From NCBI GenBank assembly GCA_002148405.1, contig MUGG01000161.1:1-64000 (forward strand): a stretch of DNA of 64,000 nt, written 5' to 3'. This DNA is from Alkalinema sp. CACIAM 70d (GTDB lineage Bacteria > Cyanobacteriota > Cyanobacteriia > Leptolyngbyales > Leptolyngbyaceae). Below are positions 44,451-53,110 of the stretch, piece after piece; position 1 is the stretch's first letter; every line of letters starts with the position of its first letter. Made by a program: the position numbers and the translations under genes. The notes beneath the pieces were generated by a model that was not told the origin of the DNA, ran no database searches, and saw only the letters and a program-made list of their open reading frames with translations.

Positions 44451-45368
44451 TTAGCCCCTGACTTTATTCACTAATCGCTTTAAAAAGCTAGCTTTGGGCG
44501 ATTTGACCGGAGCAGTCGGGGTTTCAAAGGTGGGCATCTCTTCGCCGAGATAGCGATGCTTGGCCCACAGATCCCAATAGGGGCAACCAGGTTGAATCCG
44601 AATGCCTGCCCAGTGGAGATACTGTAAGGGCTGGTTGCAGGTGGGATCGAAGGGGCGATCGTTGTTCAGCACAAATTGGGGACTGCCCGCCCAGCTACCG
44701 GGGGCACCTCCTTCCCGCCGCACAACGTTGAAGCGTTTGGCCACCCGCCTGAGAATCATGTAGTTGATGATGGGCTGGTCGGAGGTTTTTTGGGAAAAGT
44801 CGAAGAATTCAGGGTGTTGAGCACATTCAGCAAAGGTCTCCAGCAAGTCTTTTTCCTGGATTACCCCTTTTTTGGAGGCCCACCAACCGCCATTAAACAG
44901 ATCTTGCAAGTCTTGCTCAGTGAAAATGCCTTGGGTTAATACCGCTTCAGAAAAGACGTTTTTGATGCCCCCGCGATGTTGATAGTCGCAGCAGAGGAAA
45001 TCATAATCCTGCAAATAGTTGAGATTATCAACAATCTTTTCAAAAACAACGATGTCAGTGTCGATGTAGAGAAATTCCTCGAAGGGGCCAAACCAACAGG
45101 CTTGCTTGCGGAATTGGTTGGGCCGTGCAAAGAAGTTGCCCCCAAAAGTCTCATGTAACCGCCGAGACAGTCGATCAATCAATTCCAAGTCTTCATAGAC
45201 AGTGACGCCAAATCGTTGATTCAGCAGGGCGGCAATGTTTTGATAATTGTCGTCGTAGGGAATTAAAACGATCGGGGTTTCGGTGTCATATAAACGAATG
45301 CTATTCAGGAGCGCGATCGCATGATCGGTCACTTTATCATTCGCTGTGATGTAAATGCCACGACTCAT
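44451..45368 (-). CDS. Glycosyltransferase-like protein (Npun_R2821/R2823-type)
   Basis: A 305-residue protein of a cyanobacterial GT-A-like family that I recall as 'Npun_R2821/Npun_R2823'. The start GIYITANDKVTDHAIALLNS and the metal motif FLYIDTDIVVFE (DxD) fit a nucleotide-sugar transferase; LNNDRPFDPTCNQPLQYLHW closes the domain. ATG 45368 is chosen because AAGGAG lies 7 bases upstream. A paralog follows upstream (45587-46600). Specificity unknown; no membrane helix seen. Confidence 0.85.
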   Translation of the reverse strand: MSRGIYITANDKVTDHAIALLNSIRLYDTETPIVLIPYDDNYQNIAALLNQRFGVTVYEDLELIDRLSRRLHETFGGNFFARPNQFRKQACWFGPFEEFLYIDTDIVVFEKIVDNLNYLQDYDFLCCDYQHRGGIKNVFSEAVLTQGIFTEQDLQDLFNGGWWASKKGVIQEKDLLETFAECAQHPEFFDFSQKTSDQPIINYMILRRVAKRFNVVRREGGAPGSWAGSPQFVLNNDRPFDPTCNQPLQYLHWAGIRIQPGCPYWDLWAKHRYLGEEMPTFETPTAPVKSPKASFLKRLVNKVRG

Positions 45369-45586
45369 GGCGAACTCCTTCAAAGGTGCGTTCAACGCAG
45401 GATACTGCATTAGGGTGCCCAGTTCATGGGGCAAAGTAGATCTCTTGCCTCAGCTTCTCCGAAAATTTTGGTTTCGATCGGAGAACCGCTCGACTGTGCC
45501 AACACCTCCCTGATGGAGGCCAGTCAGTTCCCTGTAACGAATTGGCGATTCATTAGCAATCCAACCATGAGCCAGCAAAACAGGAA

Positions 45587-46600
45587 TCAACGTCCGATCG
45601 GGGTACGGCATAGCTTTTTCAAAATCCGATCGGCGAGGGCGGGGCGATCGCCGGAACGCCGTTTGCCAATAAAGCGGGGCTGCTGGCTGGGGTCATGCCA
45701 GTAGCGATATTGCAGGAAAATGTCGCGGTAGGGCAACGCCAGATTTTCCCCCGCACAGAGCCGTTGAAACAAACTGGACGACAAACCAATGTAATGTAAA
45801 TAGGTGAGCGGAACTCCATGATCATAGAGCTGCCGATCGCGATAGACAAAATGATCCGACGTTACACAGCAGCCTGTTTGTGCTTCCGGCGGCAGTTCTA
45901 GCGCGAGGTTACAGACCGACAAATTCGATCGCATGACCCAATAGTTCAACAATGTTTGGTCAGGAGCCATGCAATAGAGAATCTCCGACTCTCCCGCTTG
46001 TAAATGGGTTAGTAATGCCTGCAACTGCGTCTCAGAAAAGGTATCTCGCTTCGTAGCATAGAAACCTGAACAGAAAATTTCTCGCGCTAACCGATCGTTC
46101 GCAAACACCTGTAACAGTTTCGACGATCGATGATTGTACACATGGGAGAGATCGCGATGTTGGAAGTCGTAGACGATCCAGTCATGGGTTTCCAGCTTTT
46201 GGAACAACGGATGTACATCCTGGAGCAACAACGTATCCGCATCCATGTATAAGAATCGATCGAACGGCCCAGAAAACGCAGCCAAGCGACGATGGGTGCC
46301 AAATCGATAGTAGGGATCTGTTGTAATTTCCTGCCAGCGCTGCTTGGCTTGGGGACAAGCATCCCACATCGCCCGTGCCCAGTGATCCCAATAGTCCAGC
46401 ACGGCGCGATCGCGAAAGATTTGCACCTGAGGGCGTGCTTGAATCACCTCCGCCAATCGATCGCAGCGATCGTCGTAGGGGAAAATGCAAACGGGAAACT
46501 CTGGCCCCATCGTCGCTTCAATGCTGTTGAGTAGCGCGATCGTTTGATCGAGAACCCGATCGTTTGCCAGGGTACAAATGCCATCCATGCGTTTACCCAT
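45587..46600 (-). CDS. Glycosyltransferase-like protein, paralog of the gene at 44451
   Basis: Same family as its neighbour: GICTLANDRVLDQTIALLNS at the start, then a DAD-type metal motif (FLYMDADTLLLQD). About 338 residues. ATG 46600 or 46588 could start it; GAGGGG is just upstream of both, and too close to the first for a normal spacing. The gene ends 217 bases before the paralog and starts 41 bases after the GT10-like gene ends, so the set is probably one transcript. Acts on an unknown acceptor. Confidence 0.84.
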   Translation of the reverse strand: MGKRMDGICTLANDRVLDQTIALLNSIEATMGPEFPVCIFPYDDRCDRLAEVIQARPQVQIFRDRAVLDYWDHWARAMWDACPQAKQRWQEITTDPYYRFGTHRRLAAFSGPFDRFLYMDADTLLLQDVHPLFQKLETHDWIVYDFQHRDLSHVYNHRSSKLLQVFANDRLAREIFCSGFYATKRDTFSETQLQALLTHLQAGESEILYCMAPDQTLLNYWVMRSNLSVCNLALELPPEAQTGCCVTSDHFVYRDRQLYDHGVPLTYLHYIGLSSSLFQRLCAGENLALPYRDIFLQYRYWHDPSQQPRFIGKRRSGDRPALADRILKKLCRTPIGR

Positions 46601-46641
46601 TCCCCTCAACTACGCTTCCACTACACTTGCAATCACTGCAC

Positions 46642-47610
46642 CTAAAACTTTGCCACATACTCTGCCAGCCAATTCACCAAATTCAACTTGTGCAAGATGA
46701 TTTGACGGGCTTCGGCGATCGCGTCCTTGGCTTCATACCAAGCATCCGGGGTCGCCGTCACTTCCCGGATGTACTGCAAGCCTTTTTCATCCAAACTTGG
46801 CAGTCGCAGAAAACTACCGGGCGGCAAAAGCCTATCCGCCGCAGATCCACCGTAGTAAATTGGCAAACACCAGCTCAGCAGCGAATCCCACAGCTTTTCG
46901 CTGACATACCAGTCATTATCCGCATAGTTTTCGATCGACAAATTGTAGTAGTAGGGAGCCATGCCATACCACTTATTGTTAATCGCACTGGCCTTAGCCC
47001 AAGTAGGCAATCCCCGGCCATAAAAGTCACAGTCCAGATCACTTTCATGAATTAGTTGTAGAAATGCCAGACGAGTCCGGTGATTAGCTGTGCGATCGAT
47101 GCCAGAAGTAATCCAGCTACAGGGCTTAATCTTGGGGGGCGGTGGCATTTGCTCCAGTTCCGCAAAGGTGTTGTTAACATACCAAATTGCGGGCATATAG
47201 TCCGGTTGGGGAGCGTGGTCATCCGGCCCGGAAATATAGTGGCAATAGGGTTTTGCCTGGTTATAGGTGGCGATATTTTTATGGACAATTTCTGCCAGCG
47301 GAGGTTCGCGCCAGAGAAAAAGGGTGCGTTCCGGGGGTACCCCTCGGCGTTTGGCCTCTAGCGCTGTTTGCAGATCGATATATTGCTTTTGTCGGCGTTG
47401 ATTTTTGAGGGGATTCCAATGCCTTTGCGGAACCTGGGGAAAATCATGGAAGTTATACATCAGCATAAAATCCGGACACTCCGCATTGGCCAAAACCTGA
47501 ATACGATCCCATTGGCCGAAGGGTTGCTTCGCTTGATTCCAAAGCCAATCGATCGAGCAGGGGTTCAGCCCCACATAACTGCTCATCATACCAATCACAG
47601 TTCGATTCAT
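46642..47610 (-). CDS. GT10-like (alpha-fucosyltransferase-type) glycosyltransferase
   Basis: A 322-residue protein. The C-terminal block NLSIENYADNDWYVSEKLWD, then SWCLPIYYGGSAADRLLPPGSFL, follows the GT10 fucosyltransferase core 'FENS...DYvTEKLw.aL..G.vPVYyGa....f.P..SFI'. The N-terminal half is less conserved (WREPPLAEIVHKNI). It overlaps the ABC exporter gene by four bases (ATGA, 47607-47610), so the two are translationally coupled. A role in fucosylating, or similar, a lipid-linked or surface glycan is inferred. Confidence 0.82.
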   Translation of the reverse strand: MNRTVIGMMSSYVGLNPCSIDWLWNQAKQPFGQWDRIQVLANAECPDFMLMYNFHDFPQVPQRHWNPLKNQRRQKQYIDLQTALEAKRRGVPPERTLFLWREPPLAEIVHKNIATYNQAKPYCHYISGPDDHAPQPDYMPAIWYVNNTFAELEQMPPPPKIKPCSWITSGIDRTANHRTRLAFLQLIHESDLDCDFYGRGLPTWAKASAINNKWYGMAPYYYNLSIENYADNDWYVSEKLWDSLLSWCLPIYYGGSAADRLLPPGSFLRLPSLDEKGLQYIREVTATPDAWYEAKDAIAEARQIILHKLNLVNWLAEYVAKF

Positions 47611-49484
47611 CGCACCACCTCCTGGGAACTTGCTAGATCGTCTAAACAGCTGTCCTGCGTGGGGAGATTAGAATCCAATGGGGCGTGGTGACTGGAATCG
47701 CTAAACTGCATGGCACACAGTTTGGCGTAGTAACCGCCCTGCTGAAGCAGTTCGGTGTGAGTTCCCTGTTCCACAACTCGACCTCGATCGAGGGCCACCA
47801 CTTGATGGGCCTTTTGAATGGTCGAAAGTCGGTGAGCAATCACCAAGGTTGTGCGATCGCGGCTTAAATCATCGATTGCCTGTTGCACCAAACGCTCAGA
47901 TACCGTATCCAGCGCACTAGTCGCTTCGTCCAGAATCAAAATTTCCGGATCGCGCAGAAGGGCACGGGCGATCGCCAGTCGTTGTCGCTGTCCCCCAGAG
48001 AGTAACACCCCCCGATCTCCAATAAGTGTGTCTAATCCCTGGGGTAATTTTTGAATAAACTCATAGGCATTTGCCCGTTGAGCCGCGGCGATAATCTCAG
48101 CTTCTGTGACATCAGGACAAGCGTAGGCAATGTTATTACGAATCGTATCGTTGAATAGGAACGTATCCTGACTGACAACCCCCATGGCCCGCCGCAGCGA
48201 TCGTAAATCGAAATCCCGCAAGTCTTGGCCATCTAAGGTAATCCAGCCTTCGGTGGGATCGTAAAAGCGGGTGAGCAAATCGGCGATCGTGGATTTTCCC
48301 GCTCCTGACGCCCCGACCAAAGCCACGGTTTTCCCCTTGGGAATCGTTAGAGAAATCTGGCGCAAAATAGGATTTTCTTGACCGGGATAGGCAAAACTAA
48401 CCTGATCAAAGCGAATTTCGGTCTCTAGTCCTTGGTAGCCGTAGAGGTTGCGCTGGGGCATGAGGGGCTTATTGTCGGACCGCAGCAGATCTTCCACGAT
48501 CGCGAGACTGGGAGTCGCATTGGCCAAGGTATTTCGCGCACTATTAAGCTGGCCAATCACAGGTAGCATTCGAAAGAGTAGCAATAAATAACTCAGTAAC
48601 AATGCTGAAGTAGCTGCAATTTGATCTGCAAACAGCGATCGACCTAAAATCACGATCAACAGAATCGTGATAATACCTGCAACTTCATTAACCGGGCCTA
48701 CGATCGCGAAATTGGCCTGGGATTGAAAATCCGCCTTTTCTCGATCGGAAATCATGCGTTCAATTTTGTCATATTCCGCTGATTCATTGCTCGTTGCCTT
48801 AATTAACCGAATCCCATTGAGGATTTCCAGCAACTTCACTGAATACAGTCGAGAGTTATTCGATAACTCATAACCAAAGCGTTTCGCTCGACGAACGAAA
48901 TATTGATTAGCAATCGCAACGAGTGATAATAACGCTGTAGAAATAATGGTCAGTTTCCAAGAAATCGCTAACAACAGCGTTAAAAATACAAAAATAGTAA
49001 TGATATTAATGCAAATACCGATCGTCGCTTTTAAGGCATTAGCAGACTGTCCTACCTCAGAACCAATGCGATTGACGAGATCCCCCACTTTACTTTTCGT
49101 AAAGAAATCCAGATCGACCTGCAATAACAATCTCAATGCATCCCGCCGCATCCCATTGGTCAGTAGCCGAATCAGATGTGTCGAACTTAATGTACTTGCA
49201 TAACTCGCAGCATTCTTGAGGACGATCGCCGCCAGAATCACCCCAAACAACACGATCGCAGAGGGATTCTGATCCAGTCCGGCGAAACGCAGGGTTTTCT
49301 CAATTACCGGAGGCAACCCTTTCATGCTCTCAGCTTGCCCTAGGAAATTTAGCAGAATTGGAGCGATGAGTGCCGTACTCACCCCGTTAAACAACGCGCT
49401 GGAAAAGCCCAGGAGAATGGTGAGAACAATCCAACCAGGATAGCGACGAATATATTTGAGCAGCAGGGGGTTAGGTGAATTCAT
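47607..49484 (-). CDS. ABC exporter, fused permease-ATPase (MsbA/HepA-like)
   Basis: A 625-residue half-transporter, two copies of which form a pump. Residues 1-~320 hold six transmembrane helices (e.g. WIVLTILLGFSSALFNGVSTA). The ATPase has Walker A ALVGASGAGKSTIA, signature LLSGGQRQRLAIARA, Walker B ILILDEATSALDTVSE and the H-loop LVIAHRLSTI. All are intact. In cyanobacteria close relatives (HepA in heterocyst-formers) export envelope glycolipid or polysaccharide. The 4-base overlap with a GT10-like transferase and its glycan-gene neighbours support glycan or glycolipid export. ATG 49484 is the start. Confidence 0.93.
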   Translation of the reverse strand: MNSPNPLLLKYIRRYPGWIVLTILLGFSSALFNGVSTALIAPILLNFLGQAESMKGLPPVIEKTLRFAGLDQNPSAIVLFGVILAAIVLKNAASYASTLSSTHLIRLLTNGMRRDALRLLLQVDLDFFTKSKVGDLVNRIGSEVGQSANALKATIGICINIITIFVFLTLLLAISWKLTIISTALLSLVAIANQYFVRRAKRFGYELSNNSRLYSVKLLEILNGIRLIKATSNESAEYDKIERMISDREKADFQSQANFAIVGPVNEVAGIITILLIVILGRSLFADQIAATSALLLSYLLLLFRMLPVIGQLNSARNTLANATPSLAIVEDLLRSDNKPLMPQRNLYGYQGLETEIRFDQVSFAYPGQENPILRQISLTIPKGKTVALVGASGAGKSTIADLLTRFYDPTEGWITLDGQDLRDFDLRSLRRAMGVVSQDTFLFNDTIRNNIAYACPDVTEAEIIAAAQRANAYEFIQKLPQGLDTLIGDRGVLLSGGQRQRLAIARALLRDPEILILDEATSALDTVSERLVQQAIDDLSRDRTTLVIAHRLSTIQKAHQVVALDRGRVVEQGTHTELLQQGGYYAKLCAMQFSDSSHHAPLDSNLPTQDSCLDDLASSQEVVR

Positions 49485-49571
49485 GGGAACCTAGGGCCGC
49501 GATCGAAAGAACAAGATCAAACAACGAAATTGGGAACGACAAGGTTGAGGAATAAGCTGAAAAAGTGTAGT

Positions 49572-50648
49572 TTATGAATTGGCTTTGAGGAGTCGTAAAG
49601 ACTGCAAAACTCGCTGGGAACGCGGCCCTCGATATTTTTCGTACAGAATGAAGTTAGGTGTTTGGCAGCGCAATTGATACAGCACTCGTAGGAGCCAGCG
49701 TTGGCGCACCGTAAACACTTGATTCCACAGCTTTAAATGCACTGGAATCGTTAACATATTGACAATACGTTGAAAGTTTTCCGTTTGTTTTTCCTGGATT
49801 GCTTCATTGATTAATAAATCGATCGCAGCTTGGCATTGGGAGAGCCGTTGGGGATAGTGCTGCACCAGGGTTTCATAAAACAGAATGTAATAACTGCACA
49901 TGTAGACCCAATTATTGGTGCGGTTGGTTTGATGCTTTGTGTAAAAGGCACCGACCATCGGGGTATGGATAAATTCTGCTCCTCGCTCCAAAATTTCGAT
50001 CGCAAAATACCGATCGCCCAATGCCTTGAACTGCTCCGGGAATTTCGCCAACTCCAACACTGTCCGATGCATCAACATACATTGCTGCAACGCGGGATGG
50101 GGCGTGTTGACCAAAAAATCTGGCAGCAACAGCCGCTGCACAAACGTTTCAGAAGACAGTTGACCAATGGCGTGGGGCTGGCGATCGACAATTTGATCGG
50201 CAGTATCCAACAACACCCGTTCATAATCGCAGTAAAGCACCACCCCTTGGGGATCCCGATTTTCCACCTGCGCCAGTTGAGCCCGAATCTTATCGGTATG
50301 AATCCAATCATCGGCATCCAAGCACTGAATCCATTCCCCCTGGGCCTGGGCGACTCCAAAGTTGCGCGCAGCAGGTAGTCCGCCGTTCTCTTTGCGAAAA
50401 TACTGCACACGGGGATCGAGCTGCACCAAGGCTGCTGCTACCTGGGGGGTTTCATCCGTAGAACCATCATCAATAATGAGGCATTCCAAATCCGTCCAAG
50501 TTTGCGCCAAGACGCTTTGAACCGATCGAGTCAAATACTGGCTCTGGTTATAACAGTTGACGATGATGGAAACTTTAGGTGCCATAGGTGCCATGGTTGT
50601 GCCATTTAGATTGCGTGCCATTGATCCGGTGCCATCCCTTCGACGCAT
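49572..50648 (-). CDS. GT2 glycosyltransferase
   Basis: A 358-residue transferase of family 2. The core APKVSIIVNCYNQSQYL, LECLIIDDGSTDETP, GGLPAARNFGVAQAQGEWIQCLDADDW (DADD metal motif) is textbook. The remainder, with HQTNRTNNWVYMCSY and basic residues near the end, is unlike any close group I know. Start uncertain: ATG 50648, 50594 or 50585; the last two come from a duplicated 9-base unit (50577-50594) and the third gives the usual MAPKVSIIVN start. It is the first gene of the minus-strand glycan cluster, 88 bases before the ABC exporter. Confidence 0.92.
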   Translation of the reverse strand: MRRRDGTGSMARNLNGTTMAPMAPKVSIIVNCYNQSQYLTRSVQSVLAQTWTDLECLIIDDGSTDETPQVAAALVQLDPRVQYFRKENGGLPAARNFGVAQAQGEWIQCLDADDWIHTDKIRAQLAQVENRDPQGVVLYCDYERVLLDTADQIVDRQPHAIGQLSSETFVQRLLLPDFLVNTPHPALQQCMLMHRTVLELAKFPEQFKALGDRYFAIEILERGAEFIHTPMVGAFYTKHQTNRTNNWVYMCSYYILFYETLVQHYPQRLSQCQAAIDLLINEAIQEKQTENFQRIVNMLTIPVHLKLWNQVFTVRQRWLLRVLYQLRCQTPNFILYEKYRGPRSQRVLQSLRLLKANS

Positions 50649-50796
50649 AGGCTCTCTAGGAAACCCCTGAACCGACCGATATCCCCCTTCAGTATGGACA
50701 GCCTCATCGGTAAATCAACCATTTGTGGGAAAACGACCTGTCAAATCACTGACCAAATGCTCTCTTAAACACCCTCTCCAACCACCTGGCTCGGAG

Positions 50797-50832
50797 TCAC
50801 AGTCCCAGTCACAGTCCCAGTCACAGTCACAG
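50797..50832. repeat. Short tandem repeat of TCACAG/TCCCAG units
   Basis: Six 6-bp units, alternating TCACAG and TCCCAG for the first four, then TCACAG twice, lie 12 bases past the gamma-glutamyltransferase stop. Not part of a gene I accept. Confidence 0.85.
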
Positions 50833-50843
50833 TTATCCCTTGA

Positions 50844-52763
50844 TTACCAACCTGCCGCTGCACCTTCTCCCCTCGGATCGGCGGCTCCCTCCAAACTGCC
50901 GTCGGGAAGCGCCACAATCCCGTTGGCATTGCCCCAACTGTCCCGATCTCGCAATGTCTGACCCCGTTGCTCCAAAGCTTGTCGCGTCAAGGGATCCAAC
51001 CCCCACTGCTCCACCCGCAGTTCATCGGGCAACCACTGGTGATGGATACGCGGAGCCGCAATCGACCGGCGGATGTCCATGCCATAGATCAGATGGTTGA
51101 GCAGGCTTTGCAGCACGGTGGTGATAATCGTACTGCCGCCGGGGGAACCCACCGCCATGCGGAATTTGCCCTTTTCTGTGACGATCGTTGGAGTCATGCT
51201 GGACAAAGGTGTTTTGCGGGGGGCGATCGCGTTGGCATTGTCTCCCACCAGGCCAAAGGCATTAGGCGTATTAGGAGCCACGGCAAAATCATCCATTTCG
51301 TTGTTCAACAGCACTCCCGTCCCCTTGGGCACCACTCCGGAACCAAAGCCGAGGTTAATCGTAAACGTCAGGCTGACAGCATTCCGCTCGCGATCGACCA
51401 CGGTGAGGTGGCTCGTATCGTCGGATTCCTGGGGCTGCAACGGTTTCAGTTGTTTCAGTCCGGCTGGGCTAGCCGCTGGCACCTTGGGGTTGACGGTTTG
51501 GAAGGCCCGAGGGTCTACTAGGGGAACTTGGCGGGAGAGCGTAGCTCGGTTGAGGTTAATTTCTGTGCGACGACGCTGGGCATAGGCCGGACTGATCAGC
51601 CCTTGCACGGGAATGGCAACAAAATCCGGATCACCTAAATACTGCGCCCGATCGCGGTAGGCAATCCGCATCGTTTCGGCCATCATTTGCACCGTATCAG
51701 GCTGGTGCCAGCTCCCAGTTTGCAGCGCTGGAGTATCCAACAGATTCAACATTTGTAGGAGGTGCACTCCACCGGAGGAAGGAGGCGGCATGGAACAGAC
51801 TTGGTACTGCCGGAAGGGGCCACAGAGGGGTTGTCGCCAGATAGGACGGTAGGTCTGCAAGTCTTCGATCGACAAAATCCCGCCCTGACCTTGCACATCC
51901 TGGACGATCGCCTGGGCCACGGTGCCACGGTAGAAATTCTGGGGAGAAATCGAGATCGATCTCAGCGTTCGGGCTAAGTCCGTTTGAATCAAGCGATCGC
52001 CCGGTTGCAGTGGTTGGCCTTGGCGCGTAAAAATTCGCTGGGCTTCCGGCTGTTTTAGCACCGCTTGCGATCCTTGGCTGGCGCGGGTGTATTGCCAACT
52101 AACAGAAAAACCTTGCTCGGCCAGATCGATCGCGGGTTCCACCAAAGTCTTCCAGGGCAATTTACCGTAGCGTTGATGGACTTCCGCCAGTCCTGCGATC
52201 GTGCCAGGAACCGCCACCGCCAAAGCCCCTTCCGTACTGGCCTTGGGGCGGACTTTGCCCTGGGCATCTAAATAGAGATTACGAGTGGCTTGTAGGGGTG
52301 CCCGTTCCCGAAAATCTAAGGCAACAGTCTTGCCCGTTTTGCCATCGTAGAACAGAAGAAATCCACCGCCCCCCAGCCCCGCCGAAAAGGGTTCCACTAC
52401 CGAAATGGCCAAGGTGGTCGCCACCGCTGCATCCACGGCATTGCCGCCTTTTTTCAGGACATCCCGACCGATTTGGCTGGCGAGGGGATGAGCCGAGGTG
52501 ACCATGCCATTAGAGGCCCGATCGAGCAGGGGTTCTGTGGGGGCTGCCATGGCCACTGGAAGCAGACCGATCGACCCGCCCACCAGCACCAAAATACTCA
52601 GAGATCGAGCGGCGATCGTCCAGCCCGATCGGTTTTCTATCCCGGCGCGATCGTTCGGGAATCCTGGCACAAAAACTGACGCTAAATTCTGCACAGGCGA
52701 CCTCTTCACAATTTCTGACTGCGTGAGTAATGGGGCTGTTATTAAGCAGCGATCGCCTTTCAT
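50844..52763 (-). CDS. ggt: Gamma-glutamyltransferase
   Basis: Exported enzyme that hydrolyses or transfers the gamma-glutamyl group of glutathione; the precursor cuts itself into two subunits. The nucleophile is Thr450 in DDTSHLTVVD, with FGSGVV and the NNEMDDFA block after it, and GGNAVDAAVATTLAI plus GLGGGGFLLFYD in the large subunit. A signal peptide (SILVLVGGSIGLLPVAMA) ends just before APTEPLL. I start at ATG 52763 (MKGDRCLITAP), which leaves about 65 residues before the hydrophobic core; this is long, so an internal start is possible. It is the first gene of a minus-strand run and stands apart from the neighbours in function. Confidence 0.93.
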   Translation of the reverse strand: MKGDRCLITAPLLTQSEIVKRSPVQNLASVFVPGFPNDRAGIENRSGWTIAARSLSILVLVGGSIGLLPVAMAAPTEPLLDRASNGMVTSAHPLASQIGRDVLKKGGNAVDAAVATTLAISVVEPFSAGLGGGGFLLFYDGKTGKTVALDFRERAPLQATRNLYLDAQGKVRPKASTEGALAVAVPGTIAGLAEVHQRYGKLPWKTLVEPAIDLAEQGFSVSWQYTRASQGSQAVLKQPEAQRIFTRQGQPLQPGDRLIQTDLARTLRSISISPQNFYRGTVAQAIVQDVQGQGGILSIEDLQTYRPIWRQPLCGPFRQYQVCSMPPPSSGGVHLLQMLNLLDTPALQTGSWHQPDTVQMMAETMRIAYRDRAQYLGDPDFVAIPVQGLISPAYAQRRRTEINLNRATLSRQVPLVDPRAFQTVNPKVPAASPAGLKQLKPLQPQESDDTSHLTVVDRERNAVSLTFTINLGFGSGVVPKGTGVLLNNEMDDFAVAPNTPNAFGLVGDNANAIAPRKTPLSSMTPTIVTEKGKFRMAVGSPGGSTIITTVLQSLLNHLIYGMDIRRSIAAPRIHHQWLPDELRVEQWGLDPLTRQALEQRGQTLRDRDSWGNANGIVALPDGSLEGAADPRGEGAAAGW

Positions 52764-53110
52764 TATGGCATTGTGACACTGCAGACAACGGCTTTTATAA
52801 CCTCTGTAAAATCTAGTAAATCCATGACCCATCAAGAATGTATTGCCTATCAACTTCAGTGATTGCACTAGATTTTCCTTTATCAAAATTTGTTGCGATC
52901 GTTAGATAACTCAATTGGGGAAAAGTAGTGGAAAACCTTGCTGAAAGATATCAATCTGGCTAGAAAAATCGATTAGTGACTGAGTTGATCTACGACATTG
53001 AATCTGCGCCTTGAGGTTGTCCTTACCAAAGTTAGGTGAACCTCATTCATTTGATCTCGCCTTTTTTCGTCCTTTTGTTTTCGTCCTTTTGATCCTTTTG
53101 CACATCCACA
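52764..53110. other. Divergent spacer, 347 bp
   Basis: Between gamma-glutamyltransferase (minus) and the first DUF11-type gene (plus). AT-rich near 52800-52920. It contains a run TCCTTTTGTTTTCGTCCTTTTGATCCTTTTG just before the plus-strand ATG. No gene, clear promoter or structure was found. Confidence 0.4.

Noticed and set aside
46564..47055. 163-residue plus-strand open frame
   Set aside because: Antisense to the GT10-like gene; no family features and a run of His/Ile typical of a shadow frame.
49830..50378. 182-residue open frame on the plus strand
   Set aside because: It is antisense to the GT2 gene, whose motifs (CYNQSQYL, DADDW) are unmistakable.
50797..50832. Repeat of TCACAG/TCCCAG units as a CRISPR-like array or gene
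   Set aside because: Units are 6 bases with no spacers; a simple microsatellite.
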